From Bacteroidota bacterium (GTDB lineage Bacteria; Bacteroidota; Bacteroidia; Chitinophagales; Chitinophagaceae), in contig JAFDXH010000163.1 in assembly GCA_018268075.1 (NCBI GenBank), positions 1 through 43,792 of the forward strand: a stretch of 43,792 bases of DNA, in the 5' to 3' direction. Made by a program: the position numbers and the translations under genes. Below, piece after piece: positions 42,115 to 43,792 of the stretch (position 1 is its first letter; each line of letters opens with the position of its first letter). Below the pieces are notes generated by a model. The model searched no databases, was not told the DNA's origin, and worked only from the letters and a program-made list of their open reading frames with translations.

Positions 42115-43659
42115 ATGATGGAAAAAAAAATTAAATATTGGAAGTTTGGAATGCTGGCTTCCGGCCTTCTTGGGTTTATTGCAATCTGTCAAATTAACTT
42201 TTTTGTTAGCTGGATATTTTATATCCCATTGTTTATTTCTATTAATAAAGCCACGCCAAAAATAGCATTTAAGAAAGGGGGTTTATATGGATTGACATTT
42301 TCATGCTTTGCCTTCTATTGGATGATACCTGGTGCAGAACGCTTTACAGGCCAAAGTATGCTTTATGGAATAGGTGCCTTCTTAATATCGCTAATATTTA
42401 TTTCGCTCTTCTATAGTTTACTCCTTTATTGTTTTTCAGTATTAAAAAAATCAGAAAAGCAATTTAGATCTGTTATCATTAATGGGTGCCTGATAGCTAC
42501 AATCTTTTGCATTGGTGAGGCCATCTTAATGAAAGTATCTATTGGATTCCCCTGGATGGATATTCATTCCGGAAGTGGGCTGGCAGCAAATCTGTATAGC
42601 ATTCAGGCCGTGGCATTTTTAGGCATTCACGCGCTCACTTTTGTAGTGGTATTTGTAAACTATATTGCTGCCTACTATATTTTAAACCGGATGTATTTTA
42701 AACTATATGTCCCACTCATTTATATTATTAGTTTTTTAACAGTAGGCTACATTCTAAATAATGAATTTAACAATCGCAAATCGTCGGATAAACCTATCAA
42801 AATTGCTGTACTTGCTGAAAATATAATTCCAGATATAAAATGGGATGATTACAATGGAAACATGTTAGTGCAAAGACTGCTCGATCTGAATAAAATAGCG
42901 GCCAAATTAAAACCAGACATGATCCTCTGGTCGGAGTCTGCCATCCCCTGGACCTATAGCAAAAATGATGATTTGGTAAAAGAAGTCCTTACTATAACCA
43001 ATCCTGCTCAGGCCACACATATCATGGGCATCAATACAGCCTACACAAATAATCAAGTATATAATTCTGCTTATTGTATTTTACCCGATGGAAGCGTGAC
43101 AAGCCGGTATGATAAACAATACCTATTAGCCTTAATTGAAAAACCAATTAATGGTCTAATAATGCCCTTTTTATCAAGTAAAGGATTTATCGCCAGAGAT
43201 GATAAAGCAAAATCGGCCCCTCTTAATACACCCTATGGTAAAGCTGGCATATTAATATGCAACGAAGCGGCAGTTCCCTTGGCTGCCTCCAAAATGGTGA
43301 GGCAAGGTGCAGCATTTCTTCTTAATATGAGCAATGATGGATGGTTTAATGATACTTACATTGTACGTCTTCATTTCTATTATGCAAGGCTTCGTGCAGT
43401 TGAATCCAGAAAAGACCTGGTTATCAATTGCAACAATGGATATTCAGGATTAATAAAAGCTTCAGGTGAAATAAAGGAACAAATGAGGAGCGAAGATCCA
43501 TTTGTAAAAATGGTTTCAATAGCACCCAATAATATAATTAGTTTGGCTTCAGACTTTCCCGATTTGTTTATTTATTGTTGTGTTGCTTATCTTTTTCTGT
43601 TTATAATATTTACAAAAAATCCATTTAATTATTTTAAAATGGATAAAATAAAAAAGTAA
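42115..43659 (+). CDS. lnt: Apolipoprotein N-acyltransferase-like protein (Lnt)
   Basis: Lnt transfers the third acyl chain to the N-terminal Cys of lipoproteins. The 514-residue product has multiple N-terminal membrane helices (about 10-215) and a nitrilase-type domain (about 225-490). The catalytic triad is visible: E274 in LWSESAIPW, K334 in RYDKQYLLALIE and C382 in GILICNEA. The Glu eight residues after Lys (E342) and the Glu two after Cys (E384) are kept. The residue after Cys is Asn rather than the usual Tyr, and the usual VPFGE segment is LLALIE. NMSNDGWF and ARLRAVESRKDLVINCNNG match the family. Its location inside a PUL suggests a paralogue rather than the housekeeping copy. Confidence 0.85.
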   Translation: MMEKKIKYWKFGMLASGLLGFIAICQINFFVSWIFYIPLFISINKATPKIAFKKGGLYGLTFSCFAFYWMIPGAERFTGQSMLYGIGAFLISLIFISLFYSLLLYCFSVLKKSEKQFRSVIINGCLIATIFCIGEAILMKVSIGFPWMDIHSGSGLAANLYSIQAVAFLGIHALTFVVVFVNYIAAYYILNRMYFKLYVPLIYIISFLTVGYILNNEFNNRKSSDKPIKIAVLAENIIPDIKWDDYNGNMLVQRLLDLNKIAAKLKPDMILWSESAIPWTYSKNDDLVKEVLTITNPAQATHIMGINTAYTNNQVYNSAYCILPDGSVTSRYDKQYLLALIEKPINGLIMPFLSSKGFIARDDKAKSAPLNTPYGKAGILICNEAAVPLAASKMVRQGAAFLLNMSNDGWFNDTYIVRLHFYYARLRAVESRKDLVINCNNGYSGLIKASGEIKEQMRSEDPFVKMVSIAPNNIISLASDFPDLFIYCCVAYLFLFIIFTKNPFNYFKMDKIKK

Positions 43660-43667
43660 ACCATAAA

Positions 43668-43792
43668 ATGGATATACATAAGAAAATAGCGATATCTCTG
43701 TTAATCACATTTACATCAATAACAGTCAAAGCAACCCTCAGGCTACCGGTTATATTTCAAAGCAACATGGTTTTGCAGCGCGATAAACCTGC
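43668..43792 (+). CDS. Sialate O-acetylesterase-family protein, N-terminus only
   Basis: Only 41 codons lie inside the window. The ATG at 43668 is 8 bp after the Lnt stop. A signal peptide (MDIHKKIAISLLITFTSITVKA) is followed by LRLPVIFQSNMVLQRDKP, which matches the characteristic start of secreted SASA/DUF303 acetylesterases (LP.iF.dNMVLQ). These SGNH-type enzymes remove O-acetyl groups from sialic acids or other acetylated glycans. It extends the PUL beyond the right edge. Confidence 0.75.
   Translation, partial: MDIHKKIAISLLITFTSITVKATLRLPVIFQSNMVLQRDKP

Noticed and set aside
1-43792. Search for CRISPR arrays, rRNA genes, insertion sequences, prophage or restriction/defence genes
   Set aside because: None seen: no transposase, integrase, cas, phage structural or restriction motifs in any frame read.

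Overview
The window looks like chromosomal DNA from a member of the Bacteroidota, most likely family Chitinophagaceae or a close relative. The base composition is AT-rich and Shine-Dalgarno sites are scarce. Several intergenic regions carry Bacteroidota-type promoters (TTTG, about 19 bp, TAnnTTTG). The gene content fits: SusC/SusD, an ECF sigma/FecR/TonB-receptor cassette, a T9SS sorting domain, DUF3822, DUF4920, DUF5686, DUF4876 and DUF6850-type proteins, and a signal peptidase I with an N-terminal membrane extension. All family names come from reading the sequence; no database search was run.

Left part (1-13.4 kb), mostly housekeeping. A secreted protein gene runs off the left edge on the minus strand. 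A tight minus-strand operon follows (transcription order): DUF3822, rsmD, bioD, 5-formyl-THF cyclo-ligase, lpxK. The ndk gene is divergent from it. A convergent TraB/GumN lipoprotein shares a hairpin terminator with ndk. Then comes a minus-strand run: bioF, a small membrane protein, a penicillin-acylase-family hydrolase, another small membrane protein and a DUF5686 outer-membrane protein. miaE is divergent from bioF.

Middle part (13.6-26.4 kb). A minus-strand cassette reads: ECF sigma factor, FecR anti-sigma, STN-containing TonB receptor, DUF4876-like lipoprotein, DUF6850-like beta-barrel, di-haem cytochrome c peroxidase, DUF4920 protein. It ends at a strong terminator. It looks like a surface-signalling-controlled uptake and redox module with an unknown ligand. 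It is bracketed by two copies of a roughly 95-bp structured dispersed repeat. Signal peptidase I, an alpha/beta hydrolase and tRNA-Arg(ACG) follow.

Right part (26.7 kb to the end), a carbohydrate utilisation locus (PUL). A GntR/UTRA regulator precedes SusC, SusD, a long phosphomannose-isomerase-like fusion protein, an MFS sugar porter, a lipocalin-like lipoprotein, two tandem lipoproteins of a putative beta-propeller glycosidase family (DUF4185/DUF5005-like), a T9SS cargo protein, an apolipoprotein N-acyltransferase paralogue and the start of a sialate-O-acetylesterase-family gene that leaves the window. A third member of the propeller family is transcribed divergently from gntR. A 15-nt identical element at the gntR and susC promoters, plus a related palindrome, gives a concrete operator model. 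This PUL is the best candidate for an undescribed system. Its glycan cannot be read from the sequence.
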